A stretch of 64,000 nt of DNA from Mucor racemosus (taxonomy: Eukaryota; Mucoromycota; Mucoromycetes; Mucorales; Mucoraceae). The position numbers and the translations under genes are program-made. Positions within the stretch are counted from its first letter, which is position 1. Each line of letters begins with the position of its first letter. Location: NCBI GenBank assembly GCA_027405735.1, contig JAPEHQ010000008.1, positions 2,294,001 through 2,358,000 of the forward strand, read 5' to 3'. Positions 34,384 to 47,104 of the stretch are shown here, in pieces. The notes under the pieces are model-generated. The model did not search any database. It had not been told where the DNA came from and was given only the letters and a program-made list of their open reading frames with translations.

Positions 34384-35004
34384 TTTTTTTAATTTAATAT
34401 AAAAACAAAAGAAAGAAAAAGCGAAAGCGTACAAAAATAAAGTGATTAGTCTAAAAAAGAATATAATACACAAAGAAAAAAAAAAAGGTATTTTTATCAT
34501 AATACTCATCATCATCAGCAAGCATCAATTTTATCTATGTACACGCACGCATATAATGTACAGAATACTTACATGCAATTTACGCATCAAAAAACAAACA
34601 TGGAGAAATAGAAAGTGCTACAAACCAAGGCACAGAAATGGTGGCATGAAAAGTGATATCAACCAATGATATCAAGTCAAATTTAGAACATGTGAGGCGT
34701 TTATACAATCATATATGAAGCCATCAAGGGTTCCATACTCGCGGAAGGTATTCTCTAACCCATTCAGGTATTTAATTTAAAAGTTGTTAACCTTTGATAG
34801 GCACTCTTAGCAATTCGAAAGAGTTATTCATTTATAAATGAACCTGAAAAAATGACTTTTGAGGCCAATAATGATACTTATTGAGCTTGAATATGTTAGT
34901 TGTGCCCCTTCTTTTTGTAGTTGCTAGAAGCAGAATATCGAATTATCGTGAAATCATACCATTAAATTCATTTAAAACAAGCCAAATAAATAGAAATACA
35001 CAAC
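34384..35004. other. Upstream region of coiled-coil gene
   Basis: The 5' flank and promoter of the coiled-coil gene. Purine-rich near its start on the plus strand (pyrimidine-rich on the coding strand). No gene seen. Confidence 0.5.
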
Positions 35005-35657
35005 TATAGCCAAGAAATATAGCAAAATGAGCCTATATCAGTATCGTAAATGCTTGATTTCGATAGTTTGCGGCCATATCTAACACTGAGAAGCATACCA
35101 CACGAATATTATCGTTCAATAGACTTGATTTAATGCATTTTTACAAAATTTGCTTGCTCAAAATTTCAACTCGAATTTTGCCTTACCATACCTCGTCTGA
35201 AATCTCAATTTTCATAAAATTCGATTTTTAACCCGAAAAATGAGACTTTTTACTAATGTAATAGCTGAGATTATATGGCTTGAATAATGTCGGCTTTATG
35301 ATGGTAATGTTTATTTTGAGCCTGTCTGCCAATTTTATAGACCTTTTTTGAAAAAACTAAAATTCTACTTTAATGCAAATATCAAAACATTTAATGTGAA
35401 TAAAACACGTAAATAAAATTTCATAGTATAAAGCGTTTTGAATTGTATACTTTTTGTTAGAACCCAACTGTAGGTTTATTTAATTTAAAAGATATTAAAA
35501 ATCCTTTAAAGGTCTAATTTTTTTTCTGAAATGTCAAATTGGTCCATAAATTTGGCAGTTGCGATTTTTGAATTCATACCCCGATTTCACTGCTAATGTC
35601 TGCATTTCTCTGTCTTTTCACTACGGATTTGTTGCTACAAAAGCATGGGGCTGTATA
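35005..35657 (+). repeat. Repeat R2, copy 1
   Basis: About 650 bp nearly identical to 54594-55245 in the same orientation, starting gccaagaaatatagcaaaat and ending near gatttgttgctaca. Only scattered substitutions are seen, so the duplication is young. There are no long open frames. Its end shares the phrase tttcactgctaatg with repeat R1. Confidence 0.85.
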
Positions 35658-37115
35658 ATATAATACTGAAAAAAATTATAATGGCTTTATTTTGCTAAGA
35701 AAAAAGATTTACGATTTGTTTGATATAACACGTGCCAATATCAAAACAAAAATTGTATAGTTAAAGCATGCAGGATAATTCAGATCACACTTGTTACCAT
35801 TCAGTATAAATGATTTATGCGCCTTTCTTTCCAATGAGATTTATTTCCCATCTCTGCTTTATCAAATTTTCTCATATGAAAAATTGCTATCAATGTAATA
35901 CTATGTGGAAAGCGTACGTTTGTTAGCGATAACCTCAAAATAATGGCGTGTTTGCAACCAAAACATGATAAAAATCATGATAGAATAGTCAGATAAGACC
36001 TTATTAATGAATATAAAGCCCCCCTTTTTTTTAGCTTTATAACTCTCATAGTATGTGTATTAGTGGGTAAACACTCTAATGCTGACTAAATTATGTCTCG
36101 GTGTGATAGAAAGTCTACGTAAAGCGAAAATTGTTGATTATAAGAACAAGCGGTATTTGTAGAAAGTAATTGATCATTTTGCTTTATTGCAACAAAAAAA
36201 AAAAGATGTTCTCTAACGGTCAAAGAATATCTCCTTATAAAAATGTGTATAATCTTAAATTACCTGGATTGCATTACAATAATATTCTCATCAAAGGGGA
36301 AGGGATCGAATAGCTACTCTACCTTTTGAGCATAATTCCATGGCTAAGAATGATGAGTGCTATTGTGAATATTATACGACCTTTCAGCATATTTAACAAG
36401 ACATATAAAAGTTATTTTGTAGCTTTGCTTGATGAATAAATAATGTTTATCTTGAAACATAATAAACGCTCGTCTATGGTCCTTGAAATATCAACTGGAT
36501 TCGGTAGTAAAATTGACAATGAGCTGGATAATGTTGGTGAAATCCAAAAATCTTAGATTTATGGAAGTAGCACCTGATCATAGCATCCCCAAATGCCCAT
36601 CAAAATGGTATACAGCAATAAGAGAGTGAATGCCATTACAGACTCTCCATTTTCGAAACCACGAGAATATGCATGACACCACACCGTGGCATCCAAAAAG
36701 TACATTAAGTTAAACATTGCCTATAATTCCATGTAAGTTTTGCATCTTTTCTTTTGCTGAACATATAAACACATGTAATAAAACGTTTTTCTTTCATCAT
36801 GGGGTTTGTCAAGTTGAAAAAAAAAATTGTATGCATCTTGACTGAGAAGAGGAAAAAAAATCATTCAACCATGTGGGATCCCCTTTCAAGCGCAATTGGC
36901 CCGAAATTTGGGAGGGAGATGCAATTCCTCATTTTCATGTAGTTTTTTAGGGTTGATGGTGTATATTTGGTTAGAGAATAAAGATATTACCTTTTAAAGG
37001 TTAAGCCTTGTTTTATTTTCATATATAAAGGACTTCAATTTTCTTATTGACATTTCTTTTTTTTTTTTTTTACCTCATCACAACACATCTTTTTTTTTTC
37101 TTATTGACAAACACA
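35658..37115. other. Intergenic, promoter of small gene
   Basis: No coding sequence recognised. A T11/CT-rich tract at 37051-37100 forms the leader of the small gene that follows. Confidence 0.5.
37020..37030 (+). promoter_or_regulatory. TATA box of small unknown gene
   Basis: CATATATAAAGG lies about 90 bp upstream of ATG 37116, followed by a pyrimidine-rich leader. This is a good core-promoter arrangement for a strongly transcribed fungal gene. Confidence 0.5.
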
Positions 37116-37448
37116 ATGCCTTCTCGTTTCCAAGAACATTTCGAAATCCAACAACAAGATTTATTCTTTTGTCATCAAGACAATTTCGATTTAGAAGAAG
37201 AAGACTTGTATCGTCGTCAATCATTATCCAGTACAATCGACTCGACTACATCAACTGCATCTTTAAATTATACATTGTCACCTTCATATTCAAATGGACA
37301 ATGTAGTTTGAAAAGACAAACTAGAGTCAAGACAAGAAGAAATACTAGTAATGGTTCGTCATCATTAACAAGCAGTATTAGCAACAATAGTATCATTGGT
37401 TGGTGTCTCAAAGCAAAATCTAAAATTATCAAGCTTCGCCATGATTAA
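37116..37448 (+). CDS. Small Ser/Thr-rich protein, unknown
   Basis: A single exon of 110 aa starting MPSRFQEHFEIQQQDLFF, with an acidic patch (FDLEEEDLYRR), a Ser/Thr-rich middle and a basic end (GWCLKAKSKIIKLRHD). ATG 37116 is preferred over the in-frame ATG at 37047, because the extra leader would be translated poly-T. The TATA box, pyrimidine-rich leader and downstream AATAAATAAA at about 37541 argue that it is expressed. I recognise no domain. Confidence 0.6.
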   Translation: MPSRFQEHFEIQQQDLFFCHQDNFDLEEEDLYRRQSLSSTIDSTTSTASLNYTLSPSYSNGQCSLKRQTRVKTRRNTSNGSSSLTSSISNNSIIGWCLKAKSKIIKLRHD

Positions 37449-38158
37449 AAAAAGCTAAATCCTCCACCATATACCAATTTGTAAATAACTTTTATACCCC
37501 CTCCTTTTTCTTTCCTTTGATTGAACTAAAAAATTATGTATAAATAAATAAAAAGAACTCATGATTTTCACACAATTTGAATGTAATGTCTCCTGTTTAA
37601 TAAACATATTTATTTGTTTAGAAATATGTAATATGCGACTATCAGTCGATTTAGTTGTTCAAACACCTTGGCTCTTCAGCATGAGATGTAATCCAATTGA
37701 ATTGGAGATCAAATTATATAACCAATTGGAATGTGGCCCGCTTTTTTTGGTAGTAGCTGTAGCTTTCATGACACATTTAACCGAAATGCTTTGTAAATTT
37801 AGAAGCAAAAATACGTCAGTGATTGTTACACATTTTACAATGAATTCAGGTACAAAATAATAATAAAATATCAACAATCGAGCGTAATAAAAATTACCTG
37901 TTCTGTGTTTAGTAGATGTAAATGTTAAACAAAATGTAGTTGATAGTATAATATCACATTCACTAGCAGCAACAACAACAACAACAAAAAAAAAAAAAAA
38001 AAAAAAAGTGATCAGTTGACTCAGAAATTTCTTTTCTATCTTGCCTTTCTGTATGTAACACGACAGGTAGGCTCTACATTTTAGTTAGTTTACATAATTC
38101 AGTTAAATACTCCCTGCTCCTTTTTCTCTGCTGTGTAGACAATACTTACATTGATATC
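37449..38158. other. Intergenic
   Basis: 3' flank of the small gene (AATAAATAAA near 37541) and 5' flank of the MFS gene. It contains a CAA microsatellite running into an A-run of about 24 (37970-38007). Open frames at 37561-37877 occur on both strands and have no motifs. Confidence 0.5.
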
Positions 38159-40132
38159 ATGTCGGAAGATTTGCGGTTACCATGGAAACAATTGTTCCTG
38201 ATTTGCGCTTGTCGTTTTGCTGTAAGAACTAACTGTTATTACACTATAAATATTAATAAAAAATAAAACTAAAAACACAACTTATTAGGAACCTATTTCT
38301 TTTAGTATTCATGCTCCATTCATTTATTTCGTACGAACAAAACAAACTTTAACAAGTATTTCATGCTAAATTAGCTTATCGTATAGATGATTAGAGATTT
38401 TAAAATGACAGACGAGCCTCACATCGGATACTATGCTAGTTTAATTACATCGGCCTTTGCTATGGCACAATTTGTGTCAGGTAATAAATACACAAAATTG
38501 ATTTACACCATATTCTGAATTTATCATTTATAATAGGTATGCCGTGGGGATCATTTTCGGACCGAATCGGTCGTAAGCCTGTTGTATTGATCGGTCTCGC
38601 TTCAACAATAATAGGTGTGTTTCTATTTGGTTTATCAAAATCATTTATATGGGCATTAGCTACAAAAATATTTTCAGGTTTATTCGTACGTATGCATAAA
38701 GTGATCTACAACAAATACATTAAAAAATAACAACGCATATTCTCCCTCCCCCTCCCCATGTACCGCAGTGCGGCAATATCAGTGTCTTGAAGAGTATGAT
38801 TGCGGAACTGACCGAGAATCACACTGCAGAAAAAAGAACTAGAGCGTTTTCACTTTTACAGGTTACGTTTGGATTGGGTAGCATTGTAGGAGCTGCTTTA
38901 GGAGGTAAATCAATGTTGTAATAATACATCATATTTCATATTGATAATTTCAATTCAGGCTATTTATCAAATCCTGTAAGTAAATATCCAGATTTATTCT
39001 CTCATTTAGGTACCACAATTACCCAATTTTTGATTGAATATCCTTATTTTCTACCTTGCTTTGTTGCTACTTGTATATCAACATTTTGCTGGCTATTAGG
39101 TTTTTTCTTTTTGAAAGAAACGCTTCAAATCAAAAATATAGTTAATAATGACCAAGAAGAAGAGCCATTGTTGTCAAACACCAGCACAACTCAACAGCAA
39201 CAAAATTACAATTCAATCATTTCAACGGAAGAACCCGAAACCACAAGACCACACTTGACTCTTGCTGAAAAGCTAACACCTCCAGTCTTGGCAATTAGTA
39301 TTCTATATGCAGTTACTGCATTTCAAATGCTCTACTTTGATGGTTTGTTTTACATTTGTCAATTTATAAATTGCATGAATAATTGACATATTTCCACAGA
39401 GCTATTACCAACTTGGTCTGCTACGCCCAAAGATGCAGGAGGTCTTGGATTTGAATCAAGAGAGATCGGCACAATTCTATCTTATGCTGGCATTGTAATG
39501 TTATTAGTGCAAATATTTGTTCTTCATCGTCTTACTGCTATTTTTGGACTATTGAACCTATTTCAACTGTCTCTGTTATCTAGCGCATTTATATTTTTAG
39601 CCCAAGGTCTAAATCGGCTTTTGTATAGAATTCCTGATCCTACTTCAGGTGGAGATGTAGATACAAAGTTTTGGGTGTGGTTTGGTTTGATTTTTTGTTT
39701 GACAGTGAAATCATTAGCTCAAACAATTGCCATTACTATATCTGTCATATTGTTAAATAATTCGGTGGAAAGATATGATACTCTTGGTTTTATTAATGGA
39801 TTTTCGCAATGTAAGTTTTGTATACTATTGTAATAATAAGTAGATCATTATAACAGGTTTAAAAATAGGTTGTAATGCTGCAATGAGAACGCTTAGTCCT
39901 GCTGTTGCTGGTTATATTTGGTCTAGGTAAATTAGTAACATATATGCGGCATAAAACTTGGTATATAATAACACTTTTTATGTTTAGATCCATTGCATCC
40001 GAATGGATTTCTTTAGAAATTCGTTCTTACCTTCCTTGGGGTATATTAGGCATAATTGGCTTGATTACGTTCTTTGCTGGTATGCAGTTGAATCCAGCAT
40101 ACTATAATAAGCCTCATAGAGCAAGCTTGTAA
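38159..40132 (+). CDS. MFS transporter (DHA1/ZIF-like)
   Basis: Nine exons (38159-38221, 38289-38330, 38387-38480, 38537-38685, 38769-38904, 38959-39342, 39400-39810, 39869-39926, 39988-40132) give 493 aa. The first helix reads FLICACRFAEPISFSIHAPF. MFS motif A is GMPWGSFSDRIGRKPVVLIG between helices 2 and 3. GSIVGAALGGYLSNPVSKYP and EYPYFLPCFVATCISTF follow. A Gln/Asn-rich loop separates the two six-helix halves, and AAMRTLSPAVAGYIWSRSIA lies in the C half. Such proteins are 12-helix proton-coupled exporters, including zinc-induced-facilitator-like carriers. The substrate cannot be deduced. An intron-like stretch within exon 6 (after 38974) is rejected because its translation SKYPDLF is conserved in this group, as I recall. 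Confidence 0.88.
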
Positions 40133-40599
40133 TTAGACATTTATTGTCAATTATAATTATTTGAAACCAACTATATCATGCAAGCATTTTTAAAAGCATT
40201 ATATAAAGTAAACTCTTTTAAGATTATCAATAAACATGTGTTCTGTTTGCATAATTGACATTATAAAACTCGGTGGTTTTTCATTCGGCTTAGTTACTTG
40301 TCAATTCATCACGGTATGTTTTACATTATGTGGATTATATATAGTTTCTGATCTTCACTTTTTTTTAAAAAAATACGCTTTATTTTGTCATAAAGCATTC
40401 TACAGTTATAGAGTTTATTGGTGCATAATGTATGAACATATAAAAATAGCATCTAAATAGATCTCCTATTGGTACTTTCCAATAATAATACAACATGCAT
40501 ACGTTATGTATCTTGGCAGATCAATTGCCTAGTGCACTCTAATAGCTGCCTGAAAAAAAAATTTGAAGCATAGTCTACAAAATTTCAAAGTTTCCCATC
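40133..40599. other. Intergenic, 3' flank of MFS gene
   Basis: AT-rich; AATAAAC near 40229 could serve as polyadenylation signal. No gene seen. Confidence 0.45.
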
Positions 40600-42260
40600 T
40601 TCAAAATCAGAGCATGCCACCTTTTCCATATCTAACCATATACTAAGCAGCCTTCAGAATATACTTTCAGTACTACAATACGGATACAAATTAGTCGTAT
40701 TATGCTAGCTATTCCTGAATTCATTTTATATCTCATCAAAGGCTCAAAAACACGTAAAATCCATTGCTTTTTCCTTGAAAATTGGGTCTCACTTTTCATC
40801 TCTGCTATACTTTTTTTTTCACTAAATAACACCAGGATAAAATTATATGCCAATATACCTGAGATGTTCAGCTTTAATCCAAAAACAAGTATCCGGAAAT
40901 ATCCTATTTTTTGCAGTTGGTATTAATTTTTTAGTGCTGATGTTTCAGATTTTTTACGCGGATTTCACTGCTAATGGATTGAAAACTTTGAGGCTTCATA
41001 TCTCTAGAAATAATTAAGCTATACTAACACTTTTTAATAATAAAACTTACTTATTTTGAAGTGCTCTATAACATACTTGAATATGAAAAAATTCTGAGCA
41101 CTTTTCTTTTTTTTCATTTTTTTTTTTTGGCATTTTTGTAGTAGATTTCAGAAAGTCTGTTAAATTGAGTAGCAGTTTTTCTTTATTCTTGTTATCAAGC
41201 TTGTTGAGATCTCTTGAATCCAATTTAGAGTTTTTAAAAATATTGATTTTTCGTGGAGATATTCTCAAAAATGTGTACAAAAAGGTACTTCCATTTCTAG
41301 CTTCCATTTTTCTCTTATATACCCTCATCCAAAATTTTGAATCTGAAAAAAATTTGGACAAAAATCTCGTTTTCTCTACAAAAAATGCAGCCAAAAGATT
41401 CCACAATAGCTCGATCGATAGATACTTTTTTTGCGCATCATTGCAGTTTATTATATTTTAAATATACTTATAAAAAGTGATGAGTATCTTCAAAAAACCT
41501 CCAAAATTGCAATTGCATTTTACGCATAATTTAATGTAAAATGTTTGTCTGAATTTTATTTAGATGAATGCAGAATCCAAAACTGTACAAAAGCTATTTA
41601 ATGCGCTAGATCTACTTACTTTGCATTTCATGAGCAATTAAACGAATTTGTTTTTTTCATCATTTTTCGACAATCTTTTTGAATCAATTTTGGAACCCAA
41701 TTATAACGGGTTTCAAGTTGTGATATGAACTATTATTTTGATTATCTCGACAAAAACTCAATATTTTTTGCTGAAACAAAGAATGCAGAGTATCTTTCAG
41801 TTGGATCTATCTTGTGAATACAAAAAATTAACATCTCAATTTAGGTGCTTAAATTTTACAATTGATTTTAGGTCAGTTCGAGGTAAACCTTTGGGTAATA
41901 CTCTTATATTTTGGTACTAAGCGTTTTATTTTTGGACATATATCAATGGCCTCTAGAAGAAATGTACATCGTCTTTGAAGATTTGATTTAATTCAACTCA
42001 ATATTGTGCGAAAAATTCAAAAACCATCTGAAACCTACTTTTTTACGAACCATAAAAAGCCGACAACAAAAGCCATATCTCGGCGAATTTCATACCTATT
42101 AACTCCTAACTTTACATGAAAATAGGTACATATCTTTGACAAAAAGATCTCAAAAAGCAACTTTTACAACTTACTGTGTATCGAGAAAATCATTGCCAAA
42201 GTGCACCTATTATAATTTACTGCACACTTTGATTGAAAACAATTAAAAATATAATGTTGC
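40600..42260 (-). repeat. Repeat R1, copy c
   Basis: The longest copy of R1, inverted relative to copies a and b. Its minus strand starts with tttttaattgttttcaatca (about 42252), also seen at 58112, and runs through the segment with the shared open frame (ISPRKINIFKNSKLD) to the end near 40600. It matches copy a most closely toward its end. Confidence 0.8.
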
Positions 42261-42384
42261 ATCCACAGGTTAATCGTAAGATAATGAACCTTTTGATTTG
42301 TAATTCTTATTTTCAAGAAGTCAGCTAACTGATCTATGATAACATTCTCGATTATTCTTATTATTGTTCTAAAGCAAGATTCGG

Positions 42385-42690
42385 GAAGCGGGATATGTGA
42401 GACATACCCGCTTGTTGGATTTAGCTACTGTATATAAAATAAACTCAACTTAAATGTGCTGTATCACCAATGTAAATAAAATGATCTGACATGGAATGTC
42501 AGAAAGATATAATCGATCCAAAACTGATCTAACGGATAAATGTAATATAGAATTTGTATATAAATAGGACAAATTATTGATATTAAATAAAGATTCTCTT
42601 CAGTTTTTGTGTGTAATTTAATTTAACAAGTTCCTTTATTAAATTATACATTTTTTCTTGCTCCAATATTTATTTTAAATCCTGGGCATT
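42385..42690 (+). mobile_element. LTR-like fragment (family M)
   Basis: The 3' half (TATATAAATAGGACAAATT, then AAATAAAGATTCTCTTCAG) matches 57558-57700. A TATA box followed about 30 bp later by AATAAA is typical of LTR U3/R sequence. Ends and target duplication could not be fixed. Confidence 0.45.
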
Positions 42691-42739
42691 TCATATAATC
42701 TCTATGAATACTGATCCAAGTGCAGTAAATAAAGATGTT

Positions 42740-43485
42740 TACTAAATAAAAAAGTATAAAAATAAAAGCGATAGAAATACAATTATAATCAGCTAAAGTT
42801 TTATTACAAAATATTTTTGAAGATTAAAATAACTGAGAAAGTATGAGGCTATTTATAGCGATTTGGAGGACTTAAATACCATCAGACTTGAATGGATTTA
42901 TATTTAGTAATCTTCTAGATTTGAGTATATTGTTATTGATTTAATATTTTAAGGTGTAAATCATGTAAAGCATTGACCATAAGGAGGGATTGATGTCAAG
43001 TGTGATAATATCGACTTTTTGGGAAATGGTTGTTTTGTTTATTGTTGTTATATCTATTTTATGTAACCTTGAATTAAGGGGTAATTTTATATGCTTGAAT
43101 CTTATTTATATTGATAGTGCAACTTCAATATAGGTGAGCAGTTGACTAAATTAATATCTTTGTTTATTATTATTATTATTATTATTATTATTGATTTGGA
43201 TAGAATTCTGTTTTGATATATATGTCATTTATGTAATTGATTGCGCCGTGATCAAGGGTCCTAACATTTACACGACATGTATGGTTCATTCAAAAAAGTA
43301 TTTCATATTTTTAGCGTGCGTTTGTTATTGTGTTCAATTGAAGCGTTTGTTTAATATTGTTGTTCACCACATTTCAAGTGGCATCATATTTCATGAGTGA
43401 CACTTGGAATTTAGGTTGTTTTATTATTATCAAGCGTTTTTAGTATGTAATTCCACTGCAATTAGGGATATAAACATATTACAAA
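42740..43485 (+). repeat. Repeat A, copy 1
   Basis: Direct repeat of 49000-49730. Shared text includes gcaatagaaatacaattataa-like sequence at the start, cataaggagggattgatgtc at about 42979, and tgattgcgccgtgatcaagg at about 43238. It contains (ATT)n at 43164-43190, longer than in copy 2. Confidence 0.8.
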
Positions 43486-43489
43486 TAAT

Positions 43490-45175
43490 AATGTTCGTAA
43501 ATATATTGGCCCTTGCATGTATTGCTCTACATCTCTACATCAACAACGTATTGAATTGTATTATTGCCTATAATATATATTAATAGAGGCAAATGTAATG
43601 TAATGAGTCAAACATTTCAGTTTCATTCATGCAAAACCTTGCCTCATTCCTTATATAAATACTACAAGGAAATCATTACATGATCCCTTGTAGATTTATC
43701 TGTCTTGTTACACTCCCTTTACTTTTATTTATTCAACTAATAAATATCTAATTTACAAATAAGAACACCAACCTTCATCAATCCAGTGATCACCAATTTG
43801 TAATAGCAAGAATAATATCTACAGTATAAGCATATTATCCACCTTTGTTGTTAGTCCAAAATTATAGATCATTACATGTAATTTAAAAACTCATTACAGT
43901 AAAAAAAATGCAATGGAATTTTGAGAACGGCACGATGCTCATGTACAAACCAATCTGTGCCCATACTATCAGCTCATTATGCTCATGGTCAGATTTTATC
44001 GTTATGCACAAATAGGAATAATGATATGCTTATGGAAAACTCCACTATTATGCACACATGGGATTAATGTCATGCACACGGACAGAATCTATAGTTCTAC
44101 ACATACAGGCTTTTTGTTATGCTCGTGTGCAGTTTCTTTTGTTGTGCCCATGTACATGTTATCTTTTTAGCAACTAAACAGTGGGCGCAACAACTCATCA
44201 AGCTATAGTGTGCAGCCCACCTGGACACAACAAAATTATCTTGTGCAGCACAGGTCGGCCGTAATGCGTTTATATATAAATTCTTTAAATTTGTGATTTT
44301 ATGGACTTTTTTGAATCCGGTTGTATCATATTATACTTTTCAAGTTAAATCCGTAATTAGTAGTAGGCTAATAACGTTGTAGGTTGTATTTATGCTTTAT
44401 TACTTAAAATAAGCCTTTGAATAATAAATAGCAATACAGTCGAACCTTAATTTTTGTATGAAATTTCGATACCTGCATTTTATAGCTGCTTTGGATATTT
44501 AAACAACCGCGTCCGGGCTGTTCGGTAATTTTTTCTAAAAATCTAAAGCCTGGAAATATCATTAGATGGCCGCTTCCGGAGATTGTTCGGCTTTTTTTTG
44601 GAAGAGTGACCATTGGCAAAAATATGAATTATATACTACTATGTTGCACAGTATGCCACCAAGTACCATATGTTACTACCTTCTACAGTATCAATAATAC
44701 ATCTTACAATCTATTGATTACGACATGTATTGGAGTTCAAAGTCTTGATATCAGATATAAAAAACTCCTAACGTACTAAGTTTAATCCAGTAATTACCAA
44801 GAACGCTTGGACCTCAATTATGACACCATATTATTTCATCCCAGCGGTTAACCAATCAAGCAGCTATCAAATCAACATTTAAGCACAATTAGCGCAGCAT
44901 TGAAACAAAGAAACTCGCAAGCTCTGCAAGTACGGTTAAATTATAACTGATCCATTTCAATCCATAGATTGCTATCAAACAAATCTAATGGTTCAATTAG
45001 TGCCTTAAATTACATATCAAAATCTAAATATCAAATCAATATAAAAGGCCATACTTTTATATCTAAATAAACGATATCTTGTTTCTACTATACAGTTGAA
45101 TAACTGATTCATTACTCATTCTCTTTCAATTGTATTCTTTTTTAACCATTGTTCATCAAACCGAAAAATATACGA
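43490..45175 (+). repeat. Repeat B, copy 2
   Basis: Inverted copy of 19415-21290, directly after repeat A copy 1. It contains the 24-bp-period array at 43925-44165. An end segment (45095-45175) is also present at about 4244-4330. Confidence 0.75.
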
Positions 45176-46489
45176 CAAGGCTAAACCTTTTGCAATTCTG
45201 TGGATCAGCGCTAGAAGTACCTGCCATTGCAACAGGAGGTTATTTGGATTCAAATTCGTTGAGAAAAACTGATGGGCTTGCTGATCTTAGTAGGTGTAAT
45301 TAGCAGGTAACCAACTTGTTGCTCAAACTGGCTGAACGTACAATGACCCATGGATGCTGGTAATATTGGTGTCGAGCCGGGTTTTGCCAGCCAAATTTAC
45401 TAGTATGCATATCATATGTATTAATGAGAAAGGAAAAAATTTGCTAGACATATGCAAAACTTACTAATTAAGAAAAAAAGGAGGATCATATTCGATAAGA
45501 AGCAAGGTCATCGGAGGTTCTCTTTCGAAATTCAAATATTAATAATAATAAATAGCTTCTCCTTTAGCGGGTTTGAACTCACGAATATGTGTGTCGCCCT
45601 CAATTTGTAGCGCATACGCTACCCGTTAAACTTGTAACTCTCCTTTGGTTCACACTTTTAATCCCCATAAATGTGAACATGTATTTGTCAGTTTTTCATT
45701 ATTTTGGGAAATGCAGCAAATTAAGGTGTATTTTTTCTTTTTGGAAATGATAATAGAGCTTTCCAAAACTTGGTAGTAGTAGAAATCATCTGAAAAAAAA
45801 TGCCAATTTGTGATGGAGATATAAACAAAACTCAATGTTATTAGTACATTAATATTAAGCTGCATAACATAAAAATTGAATATGGATGAATGTAAAACAA
45901 TCTTTGCCAAAATAAGAATTAGCATAACATCATCTACAGCGCATAGAAACTCAAGTGATATTTAACAGATGCAACAGTTGCATTAGACAATTCAGTTTTT
46001 AGGAGTAGAAGCACCCAGAATTATACTGGAGAACCAAAGTACGCATTATTCATCAAATTAAAGACATGCATCAACTTTTCAATCCACCAGTGTTAAATTC
46101 AAACATCAGTTGTATAATATATCTACCAATGCGAAATAGTAATATGATATACTGTATGAATCAATCAGTTTGACAATTATAATTAATGGTAATTGTTATA
46201 TCAGAATCTAGATATAGCGCTACAGTAGTTGTATTATCAGGATATTGCTATTGTTACACCATGAATAGCTGTTGTATCACTTGATAATCTCCTCTATATA
46301 TAATCTCATTCTCTACATTGAATAAAACCGCACCTTTTACTCTTGTCTAATTCTTATTTATATTAGTTTTGGTAAAACAGTAATAATAATAATAGGATCT
46401 AGTCTTTAAAGTGATAACAAAAAACTATCAACAGTATAATAGTAAATTGTAATTTAATACACTATCGTTCAATATAACTGAATATTAAT
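45176..46489. other. Repeat-rich spacer with tRNA-like patch
   Basis: No gene seen. The minus strand at 45650-45560 has A-box-like (TTTAACGGGTAGCG) and B-box-like (GTTCAAACCC) motifs about 40 bp apart but poor stems, so at most a tRNA-derived remnant. 45355-45405 matches, inverted, a short piece at 59925-59975. Confidence 0.4.
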
Positions 46490-46739
46490 GAATCAGAGAA
46501 AATGCAACTGGTAAAAAACTGATATCCAATGTACATCGAGGTCAAGGTAGATAAAAGGTGCATTCATTGTGTAGTGGAAATCGCAACATTTTGATGGGTA
46601 GAAATTACAGGACCAAGATGTTGAGCTTGCCTCAGGATTTTTAAAAGGGTTTAAAAGCATACTTTATCAAACTTACTTTAGATGTTAAATACTCACCATA
46701 TGCTATTAGTATCATCCTGTTTTTTATTTAATTGCTGTA

Positions 46740-47104
46740 TGATTTATCAAAATATGTTTAGGTTAAATAAAAATTAGAAATTTAATCAAGTAAAGAGATA
46801 TCGTTTATTGGAATGAAATTAATAGGGTCTATATACGATTTGATTTGGGGAATTAATGATGTGATAAGGTAGTTTAGATGGTATTTAATATCAATGTGTC
46901 ATGTTGGTATATCATGTTGGAATATCGCACTGGCGTATTATGCTCTTGTACCATGCTTCTATACCATGCTTCTATACCATGCTTCTATACCATGCTTTTA
47001 GGAGCATTGTATAGTTAATATTTAATTAAAGAACTTCCGGTTCCAGATCTGTTATTGTTTACTTTTTTGGATTTGACATGATCCGATTTAATAATGATAC
47101 ATTA
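46740..47104 (+). mobile_element. Solo LTR (family L) with 5-bp duplication
   Basis: It starts TGATTTATCAAAATATGTT and ends GATACATTA (CATCA in its relative), flanked on both sides by CTGTA (46735-46739 and 47105-47109). The repeat C copy at about 23000 has an uninterrupted site with a single ACTGTA, confirming the insertion. It contains four 13-bp tandem units (ATACCATGCTTCT) at about 46954-47001. Termini and target duplication fit an LTR retrotransposon. No internal retrotransposon genes are seen. Confidence 0.85.

Noticed and set aside
38975..39010. Possible small intron in the MFS gene (gtaagt ... ctctcatttag)
   Set aside because: The stretch is open in frame and encodes SKYPDLF, which fits this MFS group; removing it would delete conserved sequence.
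45560..45650. tRNA gene candidate (-)
   Set aside because: A- and B-box-like motifs are present but the T-stem and acceptor stem do not pair; at most a tRNA-derived remnant.
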